Assembly (NCBI RefSeq): GCF_947496775.1
Contig: NZ_CANMDU010000003.1
Location: 1-64,000 of the forward strand
Reading direction: 5' to 3'
Length of the DNA: 64,000 bases
Source of the DNA: an uncultured Maribacter sp.
GTDB lineage: Bacteria; Bacteroidota; Bacteroidia; Flavobacteriales; Flavobacteriaceae
The position numbers and the translations under genes were made by a program. The notes below the pieces were generated by a model. It was not told where the DNA came from. It was given only the letters and a program-made list of their open reading frames with translations, and made no database searches. Below are positions 45,552 to 54,317 of this stretch, in pieces (the first letter of the stretch is position 1; every line of letters begins with the position of its first letter).

Positions 45552-45655
45552 TGTCATTTCACAAAATATAAGTCCCTCATTAATAACAAGCTCTTACTCT
45601 ACAATATAGTTAGGCAATTATATTGTATTTTAGTATCTTCTTTATACAAATTCCT

Positions 45656-47758
45656 ATGCTTAACACATTATTCTCAAAAATATTTTTCTATAGCTTTTTA
45701 GCAATAACCATACTGTCTTGCAAGGACACTAAAAAGCAAAAAGAAGAACATAAATTTACCAATTCCTTAATCACTGAGACAAGTCCTTATTTATTACAAC
45801 ACGCGCATAACCCTGTAAACTGGCATGCTTGGAGTAATACAGCTCTAGAAAATGCAAAAAAAGAGGACAAATTAGTGTTAGTTAGTATAGGCTACTCTTC
45901 TTGCCACTGGTGCCATGTAATGGAAAAAGAATCTTTTGAAGATGAAGAAGTTGCCAAAATTATGAATGCCAATTTTGTAAATATTAAAGTAGATAGAGAA
46001 GAAAGACCAGATGTTGATCAAGTTTATATGACCGCCTTACAATTGATAAAAGGTAGTGGTGGCTGGCCATTAAATGTAATTACTTTGCCTAACGGAAAAC
46101 CTATTTACGGAGGCACTTATCATTCCAAAGAAGAATGGATTAAGGTTTTAGAAAAAATAAGTACGCTATACAAAAACGACCCTAAAAAGGCCAACGAGTA
46201 TGCCGATATGGTTTCACAAGGTATTCAAGAAGCAAACCTCATAACTCCGTCTTCCGATTATGAATCTTTAACTAAAAAGGTAGCTAAAGAAAGTGTAGAA
46301 AATTGGAAAAATGTATGGGATACAAAAAAAGGTGGGGACCAAAGTCAAGAGAAGTTCATGCTACCTAGCAACCTTAATTTTCTGTTAGATTATGCAATTT
46401 TGACTGGAGATAAGGAAGTAGAAAATCATATAAAAAACACTCTAAACAAAATTGCTTTTGGCGGCATCTATGACTTTGTTGGCGGTGGATTCTATAGGTA
46501 TAGTACCGATCCTAGTTGGAAAGTTCCACATTTTGAAAAAATGTTATATGATAATGCCCAATTGCTTAGCGTTTTCTCCAAAGCATACGGAGCTTTTAAA
46601 GAACCTATTTATAAAGAAGTTGTTTATAAAACAATTGAATACCTTGAAAGGGATATGAAAAACCCCAATGGAGGCTATTACGCTGCGATGGATGCGGATA
46701 GTGAGGGGGAAGAAGGAAAATACTATGTTTGGAAAAAAGAAGAATTAGAAAATACTCTTGGAGAGGAGTTTACCGAATTCAAATCGTACTTTAACATTAC
46801 TTCTGAAAATATCTGGGAACATAAAAATTATGTTTTACATAGAGGTATTACAGATGCAGAATTTTGCACAAAAAATAAAATAGCAAATAGTAAACTACAA
46901 GCATCTAAAGAACTCTGGAAGAAATTACTTTTAACAGAAAGAGGAAAAAGAATACCGCCAAGATTAGACGATAAAATAATTACATCCTGGAATGCTCTAT
47001 TAATTACTGGCTTTACTGATGCCTATAATGCCTTTGGCGACTCTAGTTTTTTAGATATGGCCACAAAAGGCATAACTAATCTTCTTAATAACAGTTTAAA
47101 AAATAATGAATTAAGACACTCCTATAAAGTTAATTCTAAACAAGTAAAAGGCTTTTTAGAAGATTATACTTTTTTAGTGGATGCATCTATTAATCTATAC
47201 AGTGCCACATTAGATACTAAATACTTAGACTTAGCCAATAGTTTAAATTCTAAAGCTATGACAAGCTTTAGCGACGATTCTTCTGGAATGTATCGTTTTA
47301 ATGAAAATAAGGATTTAATTGCCCAGATAATAAAAACAAATGATGGTGTAATACCATCTCCTAATGCCGTTATGGCTCAAAATCTGCTTAGATTAGGGCA
47401 TTTAAATTATGATAAAAAATTCCTAGATAAATCTAAATCTATGGTTTCCGCTATGGTACCAATGATAACCCCAAATGCATCCAGTTACGCAAGATGGAAT
47501 TCTGTATTATTAAATACCACTTACACCTATTACGAAATAGCGGTTGTAGGAGCAAAAGCAAAACCTCTAGTTAAAAAATTACATAATAAATATATTCCGA
47601 ATACACTTTTGGTTGGAAGTACGGAAGATAGTAAACTTCCTTTATTTGAAGGAAGATATGTTCCCGACGGTACATACATATATGTATGTAGAGACAACTC
47701 TTGTAAGCTACCCGTAGAAACAGCGGAAGCAGCCATAAAACAGCTTAATGGGTTTTAA
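45656..47758 (+). CDS. YyaL/SSP411-type thioredoxin-fold lipoprotein
   Basis: 700 aa from ATG at 45656 (the frame opens at a TTG 11 codons earlier). Lipoprotein signal (FLAITILSC, Cys22). Residues ~35-150 carry the DUF255/thioredoxin-like module: [16 protein letters not shown] and [14 protein letters not shown] with the CxxC pair C83/C86, then [16 protein letters not shown]. The rest is an (alpha/alpha) barrel of the YyaL family with [15 protein letters not shown] and [18 protein letters not shown]. Cytoplasmic in most bacteria, but the lipobox here puts it in the envelope. The substrate is unknown. Its stop codon overlaps that of a convergent small gene. Confidence 0.92.
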   Translation: MLNTLFSKIFFYSFLAITILSCKDTKKQKEEHKFTNSLITETSPYLLQHAHNPVNWHAWSNTALENAKKEDKLVLVSIGYSSCHWCHVMEKESFEDEEVAKIMNANFVNIKVDREERPDVDQVYMTALQLIKGSGGWPLNVITLPNGKPIYGGTYHSKEEWIKVLEKISTLYKNDPKKANEYADMVSQGIQEANLITPSSDYESLTKKVAKESVENWKNVWDTKKGGDQSQEKFMLPSNLNFLLDYAILTGDKEVENHIKNTLNKIAFGGIYDFVGGGFYRYSTDPSWKVPHFEKMLYDNAQLLSVFSKAYGAFKEPIYKEVVYKTIEYLERDMKNPNGGYYAAMDADSEGEEGKYYVWKKEELENTLGEEFTEFKSYFNITSENIWEHKNYVLHRGITDAEFCTKNKIANSKLQASKELWKKLLLTERGKRIPPRLDDKIITSWNALLITGFTDAYNAFGDSSFLDMATKGITNLLNNSLKNNELRHSYKVNSKQVKGFLEDYTFLVDASINLYSATLDTKYLDLANSLNSKAMTSFSDDSSGMYRFNENKDLIAQIIKTNDGVIPSPNAVMAQNLLRLGHLNYDKKFLDKSKSMVSAMVPMITPNASSYARWNSVLLNTTYTYYEIAVVGAKAKPLVKKLHNKYIPNTLLVGSTEDSKLPLFEGRYVPDGTYIYVCRDNSCKLPVETAEAAIKQLNGF

Positions 47759-47865
47759 AACAATTCCACAATTCCAAGAATACCACTATAAGAAACGACA
47801 CAGGCAAAAATAAAAGCTAACCAAAGACCAATTTTTATCCAAATACTGGTAACATGACTTTTCAT
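47755..47865 (-). CDS. Possible 36-aa single-helix membrane peptide
   Basis: Read directly: ATG at 47863-47865, [20 protein letters not shown] then [19 protein letters not shown] at 47755-47757. One strong hydrophobic helix (~9-28). The stop TAA overlaps the stop TAA of the convergent YyaL-type gene in a shared TTAA. No family is recognised and the short length leaves doubt. It lies 41 bases before the response-regulator stop codon on the same strand. Confidence 0.45.
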   Translation of the reverse strand: MKSHVTSIWIKIGLWLAFIFACVVSYSGILGIVELF

Positions 47866-47906
47866 TATCGTTTTATTATTAAGTATTAGTAAAATTCCTA
47901 AAAGTG

Positions 47907-48302
47907 TTATATGGAAAAATCATTTTTTAAATCGTTAATCCTTTTATCTGTAAGAGGCTTTGCTATAAAACCTTTTACTATACTATATTTCTTGGAGCGC
48001 TCCATATCTCTAGAATCTATAGAAGAACTTAGAATATAAATTTTAGTATTTAAATCTTTAAAAAAGGAGTCAAAAGAATCTAAAAACTCCCATCCGTCCA
48101 TTACCGGCATATTTAAATCTAAAAAAATAATCTCCGGTAGTTTTAATGTTTTCTTTACATATTCTTGCAAGTCTGATATAGCTTCTTTACCGTTATTACT
48201 TACCAAGACAAATTCGCTAAAATTGTTGTTTTTTAGTAAAATTTTGGTGCCAAAAATAAATATTGGGTCATCATCAATGATACATGTTGTTTTAATTTTC
48301 AT
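47907..48302 (-). CDS. Receiver-only response regulator
   Basis: 131 aa, a single CheY-like domain. The acidic pocket D10-D12, phospho-acceptor D62 (IIFLDLNMPVMDGWEF), Ser/Thr switch (ILSSS) and K115 (IAKPLT) are all present, so it should be phosphorylated. No output domain. The start overlaps the kinase stop by 4 bases, so it is the cognate partner and may pass the phosphate on or act on the flagellar/gliding or another protein target. Confidence 0.93.
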   Translation of the reverse strand: MKIKTTCIIDDDPIFIFGTKILLKNNNFSEFVLVSNNGKEAISDLQEYVKKTLKLPEIIFLDLNMPVMDGWEFLDSFDSFFKDLNTKIYILSSSIDSRDMERSKKYSIVKGFIAKPLTDKRINDLKNDFSI

Positions 48303-51300
48303 GCTTTCTTAAAATATGTTTTAAATTTTGTTCCTTTATCTACTATACTTGCAACTTCTATTCTTCCTCCCATGGCTTCTATTTGGTTTTTTACAATAAA
48401 TAAACCTACTCCTTTGGCATCTTTATGTTCATGAAATATTTTATATAACCCAAAAAGTTTGTCTCCGTATCTTTCTAAATCCATTCCTAAACCGTTATCC
48501 TCAACAGAAAAAACAACTTCATCCCAAAAAATTTCCGCAGTTATGTTAATTTTTAATCTTCTATTAGGCATTCTATATTTAACGGCATTTGTAATAAGAT
48601 TTAGTATTATGCTTTCTAAATATGCATGTATTGCTAATACTTCTATACCATCATCAACATTAACCGTAATTATTGCATTGGATTCCTTAATTATTGAATT
48701 TATGTTTTGCATTGATTTGCTTAAACAAAGAGATAGTTTTTGAGCTGTTAATTTTGCATTAATATTAGAACTTAATTCAACTATTTCATTAAGATCGTAA
48801 ATAGTATCATTCATATTATCTGATACTATTTTTATATTCTTAAGAAACTCATTTTCCATTATTAATGGATAATCTTTAAAAACTAAATCTAACAACATAG
48901 AGATATTGCTGGCATGAGAACGCAAGTTATGGGAAACTATATGCGCGAAATTCACCAAACGGTTATTATGCTCTTCTAAGCTTAATGTTAAGTTTTTGTT
49001 CTCGGAAATATCCTGATTCTGTGAAAAAAGATGAATTACATCTCCGGCATCATTCTTTACAGCAGTAATTATAATGCTTAACCAAATTACATACCCTTTT
49101 TTATGAATACAACGTATTTCATCTTGAACAGAATCTACATTGCCATGTATTACTTTATTCCACAATCTTTGTGCCTTTTCATAATCTTCCGGATGCCACA
49201 AATCGCCAAAGGTAAAACTCAATAGTTCCTTTTCCGAAAAACCAGTAATCCTAGACATTTCACTATTTACTTTCTCTGGAGAGCCTTCCAAATTAATGAA
49301 AACCATGCCTACAGCTGCCTGATTAAAATTCAGTCTTAATTGTTCTTCTTTTACAGCTAACTCTTTGGATATGCAGGTTTCTTTATCTACATCTTGAAAA
49401 AAACCATACAAACGAATGCACTTCCCTTTTTTAAACTCAACTATTCCAGTTGTTCTTGTCCATATATATTTTTTTCTTGGTTCGGCCCTGACTTCTAATA
49501 GTACATCAAAGTTCTCTCCCTTTGTAATAGCCCTATATAATAATTCTGTTATTTTTTCTCGAGAATAACCAGATTTAAAGAAAGTAATGTTTTCCTGTAA
49601 ACTCATTTCATAATCATAAGGGACACCCAAAGTTTTTTTTATAATATTATCCCAATACACCGTGTTATTCTCTAAATTTAGCTCCCAAATGCCAATTTTT
49701 GCTACAATATTTATTCTGGACATTAAATTAGAAAAATCTGCAAGCTTAAGTTCTATTCGCTTTTTTTGCGTTATATCTTGCATTTGGTTTAGCATATGAA
49801 TAAGTTCTCCTTTATCATTTTTTATTGCTGATAAACTCATTTCTACCCATATTTCTTCCCCAAATTTTGTTATCCCTCTAAGCTCTTTTTTAAAAAAATC
49901 TCTCTTGCCATTTAATATTTCCTGGATTAATGGTATCGTTTTTTTATAATCTTTTGGATGAACTATATCTTTAAAAGAATTTTTATAAGATTCTTCTTCT
50001 GAATATTTAAAAATTTTAAATAAACTCTTATTTCCTTTTTTAAGGTTATTATCTAAATCGATAACCCCCATGCCCAAACTCGCTTGATCAAAAGTTTGCC
50101 TAAATTCCTCTTCTTTTATTGCTAACTCTTTTGCTAACCTAGTTTCCTTATCAATATCCTGAAAAAATCCGTATAACCTATAACATTCATTATTCCTATA
50201 TTCCGGAATACCAATAACTCTTGCCCATTTTTCAACATTATTTGGCTGTGTTATAATTGGCAGTACAATATCATATTCTATACCTTTTTCTATTGCTCTT
50301 TTTACTTTTTTAAGGTATTTTTCCCTATAACCTCCCTCTTTTATAACTTGGATTACGTTATCAAAAGTTGGTACATAGTCTCCAGAAACTCCTATAAATT
50401 TTCTAATATTAGTATCCCAAACTCCCTCTGTTTCTACAGCTCGCTGATTATTACTTATTTTTACCTCCCACATTCCTACCTTAGCGACGGAGTTAATCCT
50501 TTTCATTATATTAGAATAATCCAAAAGTAAAAGTTCATTTCTCTTACGACTCGTAATATCATACATAAATCCAGACATAAGATGAAGCTTGTCTTCTTTA
50601 TCTATTTTAGTTATCTCACCAGAACATAACACCCATACCCAAAATCCTTTTTTATGTTTTAACCTAAATTCAACTTCAAAAATCTCTTTCTTCTCTATTA
50701 AGTTACTTAATGTTTTATCTATTACTTCTTCATCATCAGGATGTACAAAGCTTCTCCATAAAACGTTAGTAAGAGGTTGCAATTCTTTTACCTTATATCC
50801 TATAATTTCTGCATAACGTTCATTAATTTCAATAAGATTCGTTTTGTAGTTATATTCCCAAGTTGCAAAATTCCCCCCTTTTATAACGTTTTTGTAATAC
50901 TCTACTCTTTCTTCTAATGCTACTCTCTTTTTTTTATACTCCGTAATATTTGTAGCACTGCCAAATACTCTAGTAGTTCCTTTTTTTGTTATTATAACGC
51001 CACTTAACTTTATCCAAGTCGGATCCAAATCTGAAAGATTAAATCGTATAACCCTACTGAATTTTGTAGAATTACATTTTGCAGACAGCGATTTAATCTC
51101 CACTAAAAGAGATTCCAAATCTTCAGTATTGACCATGGTAAGCCATGAGCCAATATTTTTAATACTTATAGCGGATTTAAAGCCCAATAGAGACCAAAAG
51201 TTATCATCTATCCAAGAATTTTCTAAAGAAACTAAGTCTATTTCCCAAAAATTATCAAAAAAATTTTCCGCTAATACATTATAGTCTTCACCAAATCGAC

Positions 51301-51328
51301 TATTTATGTTGGTTATTAAATTTGACAT
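48299..51328 (-). CDS. Multi-PAS sensor histidine kinase
   Basis: 1009 aa, cytoplasmic with no membrane helix. About six PAS/PAC modules can be marked: ~15-133, 143-265, 275-400, 405-530, 540-660 and 665-785, each with a PAC tail such as GFMYDITSRKR, GFFQDIDKET, NQMQDITQKKR. The HisKA-like helix carries H800 (FAHIVSHNLRSHAS), and the HATPase domain has NLITNAVKYR, VEDNGLGMD and GVGLFIVKNQIE. PAS pairs 3+4 and 5+6 resemble each other strongly, so an internal duplication is likely. It forms a two-gene operon with the receiver protein. Confidence 0.92.
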   Translation of the reverse strand: MSNLITNINSRFGEDYNVLAENFFDNFWEIDLVSLENSWIDDNFWSLLGFKSAISIKNIGSWLTMVNTEDLESLLVEIKSLSAKCNSTKFSRVIRFNLSDLDPTWIKLSGVIITKKGTTRVFGSATNITEYKKKRVALEERVEYYKNVIKGGNFATWEYNYKTNLIEINERYAEIIGYKVKELQPLTNVLWRSFVHPDDEEVIDKTLSNLIEKKEIFEVEFRLKHKKGFWVWVLCSGEITKIDKEDKLHLMSGFMYDITSRKRNELLLLDYSNIMKRINSVAKVGMWEVKISNNQRAVETEGVWDTNIRKFIGVSGDYVPTFDNVIQVIKEGGYREKYLKKVKRAIEKGIEYDIVLPIITQPNNVEKWARVIGIPEYRNNECYRLYGFFQDIDKETRLAKELAIKEEEFRQTFDQASLGMGVIDLDNNLKKGNKSLFKIFKYSEEESYKNSFKDIVHPKDYKKTIPLIQEILNGKRDFFKKELRGITKFGEEIWVEMSLSAIKNDKGELIHMLNQMQDITQKKRIELKLADFSNLMSRINIVAKIGIWELNLENNTVYWDNIIKKTLGVPYDYEMSLQENITFFKSGYSREKITELLYRAITKGENFDVLLEVRAEPRKKYIWTRTTGIVEFKKGKCIRLYGFFQDVDKETCISKELAVKEEQLRLNFNQAAVGMVFINLEGSPEKVNSEMSRITGFSEKELLSFTFGDLWHPEDYEKAQRLWNKVIHGNVDSVQDEIRCIHKKGYVIWLSIIITAVKNDAGDVIHLFSQNQDISENKNLTLSLEEHNNRLVNFAHIVSHNLRSHASNISMLLDLVFKDYPLIMENEFLKNIKIVSDNMNDTIYDLNEIVELSSNINAKLTAQKLSLCLSKSMQNINSIIKESNAIITVNVDDGIEVLAIHAYLESIILNLITNAVKYRMPNRRLKINITAEIFWDEVVFSVEDNGLGMDLERYGDKLFGLYKIFHEHKDAKGVGLFIVKNQIEAMGGRIEVASIVDKGTKFKTYFKKA

Positions 51329-51724
51329 TTTTTAAAGTAAATTACTTAGTAAATGTAAGAAATTAATACTATCATACTCTATCCTTTATTGGTATCTTAT
51401 CATGCAAGACCAAAAAAAATGCTCCAGAGAAAGAGAGATTAGCAGCAAAAACATAAATAGTTCTTATTAAAAACCAATCTACAAGCGGGTATCCATCTAA
51501 AAAAACGGCAAATTTAGAGTATGCTGAAAGTAAATCTAGCACTACTTACCCGAGATTTTAATATAAAGAAGTGAAAAACAAAAATTATAACTGTTTGATT
51601 ATCAGAATAAAACACATTTAACTCAAAGAGTAACTATAAACTTTTAAAAAAGTGAAAATAATTTGACACTTTTCTCTTTTCAGAATCTATATTTTTATTA
51701 ACTTCGCCGCACCAATTAAAGAAT
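51329..51724. other. 396-bp gene-poor stretch before tRNA-Arg
   Basis: Contains only one doubtful minus-strand frame (51372-51542). A tRNA-type promoter is not clear: TATATTTT at 51689-51696 with TTG at 51663-51665 (23-base spacer), or TAACTTCG at 51699-51706, are the only candidates. Confidence 0.4.
51372..51542 (-). CDS. Doubtful 56-aa frame with GTG start
   Basis: From GTG at 51540-51542 to TGA at 51372-51374. The frame reads VLDLLSAYSKFAVFLDGYPL then a helix with VDWFLIRTIYVFAANLSF and ends IPIKDRV. It has a protein-like hydrophobic segment but no ATG and no recognisable family; it could be a remnant of a larger membrane protein gene. Confidence 0.22.
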   Translation of the reverse strand: MLDLLSAYSKFAVFLDGYPLVDWFLIRTIYVFAANLSFSGAFFLVLHDKIPIKDRV

Positions 51725-51798
51725 GGTCGCATAGCTCAGCTGGATAGAGCATCTGCCTTCTAAGCAGACGGTCGGAGGTTCGAATCCTCCTGCGATCA
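51725..51798 (+). tRNA. tRNA-Arg (anticodon TCT)
   Basis: 74 nt without an encoded CCA. Acceptor GGTCGCA / TGCGATC (one G·T pair), D arm with GCTC…GAGC, anticodon stem TCTGC-CTTCTAA-GCAGA giving TCT, T arm GGAGG-TTCGAAT-CCTCC, discriminator A. Reads AGA/AGG codons. A terminator follows. Confidence 0.96.
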
Positions 51799-51810
51799 CA
51801 AATATTTGGA

Positions 51811-51848
51811 AAGCCTCATTAGTATTTTACTTCTGAGGCTTATTTTTT
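51811..51848 (+). terminator. Terminator of tRNA-Arg
   Basis: 8-bp stem AAGCCTCA / TGAGGCTT with a 15-base loop, then ATTTTTT. Confidence 0.75.
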
Positions 51849-52002
51849 GCCTTATACTTTTCCTAAACTACTTACTATAAAAAAGTAGTTAAAAAAGGCC
51901 TCACCTAAAGATTTGTTAATCTTTAACTCCGCACTACTACTTACCTAATAAATTGTAAATTTGATTACAAATTCGTTAAGTATTATACTTTTCTACTTTT
52001 TG

Positions 52003-52019
52003 GAATACAATTTGTATTC
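52003..52019. repeat. 17-bp dyad GAATACAA-T-TTGTATTC
   Basis: Perfect dyad 31 bases upstream of the DUF2807 gene; inside it, TACAATTTG resembles a -7 box with one extra base. Related to the palindrome at 33581-33598. Possible operator over the promoter. Confidence 0.45.
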
Positions 52020-52050
52020 ACACATATTTAGAACCTAAAAAAATAACAAA

Positions 52051-52731
52051 ATGAAAAATATTATATCATTCTCCTTTCTTTTACTAATGACGTTTTCTGT
52101 TTTTGCTCAAAAACAAAATACTAAAGAATTAGATAAATTTACAGAACTTAAAGTCTATGATCGTATTATTGTTTCTCTTGTAAAAAGCACCGAAAATAAG
52201 ATTGTAATTACTGGCGATGACAAAGACGAAGTAAATATTTCTAACAAAGGTGGTTTGTTAAAAATACGAATGGAATTTGATAATTTTTTAGACGGAAACG
52301 AAGCTAAGGCTACCTTATATTATACCGAAAACCTTAGTTTAATTGATGTGAACGAAAATGCGCAAGTTATATCTAATGAAACCTTTAAAGGGAACTATAC
52401 ACAAATTAAAGGCCAAGAAGGCGGTAAAGTTGATTTAAAAGTAACTATAGAAAAACTTTTTGTGAAGTCCGTTTCTGGTAGTGAAATAACACTCTCTGGA
52501 AACTCTAACGAACAGGAAGTGACCGTAAATACCGGAGGTAGAGTTTTTAATAAAGAATTACAATCTAAAAACACCAAAGTAGTTGTAATGGCAGGTGGAC
52601 GCGCAGATGTATATGCTACTACTTTAATGAAAGCTAAGGTAAAAGCGGGTGGATATATTTATATTTACGGAAACCCTAAAACTATTGAAAAAGACAAAAT
52701 ATTTGGAGGAAAAATAAAAGTAATGGAATAA
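52051..52731 (+). CDS. Head-GIN (DUF2807) secreted protein
   Basis: 226 aa. Signal peptide (FLLLMTFSVFAQ). The mature part is a right-handed beta-helix-like DUF2807 domain: ELKVYDRIIVSLVKS (~31-45), KGGLLKIRMEF, NENAQVISNETFKG, SGSEITLSGNSNEQEVTVNTGGR and VMAGGRADVYATT, with short G-x-hydrophobic steps. Such proteins are secreted adhesin-like or toxin-immunity-like parts of Bacteroidota; the exact job is unknown. It stands alone between tRNA-Arg and the efflux operon. Confidence 0.88.
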   Translation: MKNIISFSFLLLMTFSVFAQKQNTKELDKFTELKVYDRIIVSLVKSTENKIVITGDDKDEVNISNKGGLLKIRMEFDNFLDGNEAKATLYYTENLSLIDVNENAQVISNETFKGNYTQIKGQEGGKVDLKVTIEKLFVKSVSGSEITLSGNSNEQEVTVNTGGRVFNKELQSKNTKVVVMAGGRADVYATTLMKAKVKAGGYIYIYGNPKTIEKDKIFGGKIKVME

Positions 52732-52737
52732 TACCAA

Positions 52738-52920
52738 TTATTGCTCTAAACTAATTGCCGTAAAATTTTGCAATTCCTTTTTATAAAATTGCGTTTTTAT
52801 TTCTATAGGGTTACAACAAACTTCGCAATCCTCAATATAGGATTGACTTAATATAGAAGTATCTAATAGCATAGACACTTCTTCCCAACAGTACGGACAT
52901 TGAAAGAAATGTTCTAACAT
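52738..52920 (-). CDS. CPXCG-motif cysteine-rich protein
   Basis: 60 aa. FFQCPYCWEEVSMLLDTS (5-22) and YIEDCEVCCNPIEIKTQF (32-49) give two CxxC pairs that can bind one zinc ion; CPYCWE is the family's CPXCG-like motif. Last gene of the leftward efflux operon, 13 bases behind the TolC gene. Its role is unknown. Confidence 0.88.
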   Translation of the reverse strand: MLEHFFQCPYCWEEVSMLLDTSILSQSYIEDCEVCCNPIEIKTQFYKKELQNFTAISLEQ

Positions 52921-52933
52921 AAAATGTTTTATT

Positions 52934-54295
52934 TTAAAAAGCTACGTTTAATAATTGCCCAATCAATTGCAATAATTGTAACTCCGATAATTTAGCATCA
53001 TACTTTGCTAAATTTTTATTAGTCTGGGCATTCAGTAAGTTAATCTGTGCTTGTCTAAACTCTATAGAAGTAATTCTTCCTAATTGAAACTGTTCTTTAG
53101 AACGTTCAAAATTATTAGTATTGGTAATTACATTTTGCTCTTGAATCTGATAGATGTTTAAAAGGTTTTCATAAACCCCCTGTGCGTTTTTAATATCTCT
53201 ATTTACCTCAAGCGCAACCTGTTTTTTTAATAACTCTTGATTTTGATACGCTATTTTGGCATTCTTTACTCGCACATTAGTACTGCCTCCATCAAAGAGA
53301 CTCCACCTTAAAGAAGCCCCTAAACCAAAATCTCTTGTATTATTAGAATTAGTTCCAGGAAAAAAAACGGATGCAGCAGACTGGTTCAGATTCCAACCAT
53401 AAGCTCCCGTTAAGTTTATGGTAGGCAAATACCCAGATTTACTAACTTTTATATCATAAGCGTTAATCGCTAAATTACGCTCTGCTTGTAATAATGCTAC
53501 ATTATTTAAATTGGCTTCAGAAACATATTCTTCGATTTTAAGTTTGGGTATAAATTCTACTACAGTATCTACCTTAAAATCTTGATTCAAATCTTGATCT
53601 ATTAATACTCCTAAATCTCGTTTTGTATTTGCTAACTGTTGTTGTGTATTTAATAAATTTATACTATCATTTGTTATATCCACCTGAGCATTCAAAATAT
53701 CTAACTTAGTACTCTGACCATACTCAAAAGCATATTCAGCCCTTTTAAAACGTTGTGTAGAAATCTCTAGAGTTTGTTGCAATACTTTTTCATTTTCACT
53801 TAATCTAGCCAATTCAAAATACACACTAAATAGCTGAACAATAGTATTTTCAATGGTTTCTCTAGCCTGTAATTCGGTTAATTGATACTGCTCTTTTAAT
53901 TGCTTATAATTATAAAAACGATTTAAACCATCAAAAAGTATATAGCTGGCATTCAATGAAGTAGAGTAATTCTGCGCTTCGGCTTTGTACAAATTTGCAT
54001 CCTCCCTAGGAGTACCATCATTAGTAAACTGCCCAGGGAATTCGATACTATTATCATCCCTTTGATAATTGGCAGAAGCATTTCCTGTTAAGGTCGGCAA
54101 ATACCCACTATTTAATATACTTGCGTTATTATCTGCTATTATTACTTGGTTCTTAGCTACCTTAATTCCAAAATTATTCTCCAAAGCCAATGCTACAACA
54201 TCATCTTTAGTTATTAATTTCTCTTGCCCATTTATTGTACAAATAAATAGTATCCATAAAAAACAACTAATACTTGTTCTATTCTCTATGTTCAT
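52934..54295 (-). CDS. TolC-family outer-membrane efflux protein
   Basis: 453 aa. Signal peptide (FLWILFICTINGQ). TolC-like pair of helical repeats: KNQVIIADNNASILNSGYLP and TIENTIVQLFSVYFELARL, FEYGQSTKLDILNAQVD in the first half, and VSKSGYLPTINLTGAYGW, FQLGRITSIEFRQAQINLL in the second. Forms the outer-membrane duct for the adjacent RND pump, 22 bases behind it. Confidence 0.9.
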   Translation of the reverse strand: MNIENRTSISCFLWILFICTINGQEKLITKDDVVALALENNFGIKVAKNQVIIADNNASILNSGYLPTLTGNASANYQRDDNSIEFPGQFTNDGTPREDANLYKAEAQNYSTSLNASYILFDGLNRFYNYKQLKEQYQLTELQARETIENTIVQLFSVYFELARLSENEKVLQQTLEISTQRFKRAEYAFEYGQSTKLDILNAQVDITNDSINLLNTQQQLANTKRDLGVLIDQDLNQDFKVDTVVEFIPKLKIEEYVSEANLNNVALLQAERNLAINAYDIKVSKSGYLPTINLTGAYGWNLNQSAASVFFPGTNSNNTRDFGLGASLRWSLFDGGSTNVRVKNAKIAYQNQELLKKQVALEVNRDIKNAQGVYENLLNIYQIQEQNVITNTNNFERSKEQFQLGRITSIEFRQAQINLLNAQTNKNLAKYDAKLSELQLLQLIGQLLNVAF

Positions 54296-54317
54296 TCTTC
54301 CTAATCTTTAATCCTTT

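Noticed and set aside
51725-51798. tRNA-Arg as integration site of a mobile element
   Set aside because: No repeat of the tRNA 3' end and no integrase are seen nearby.
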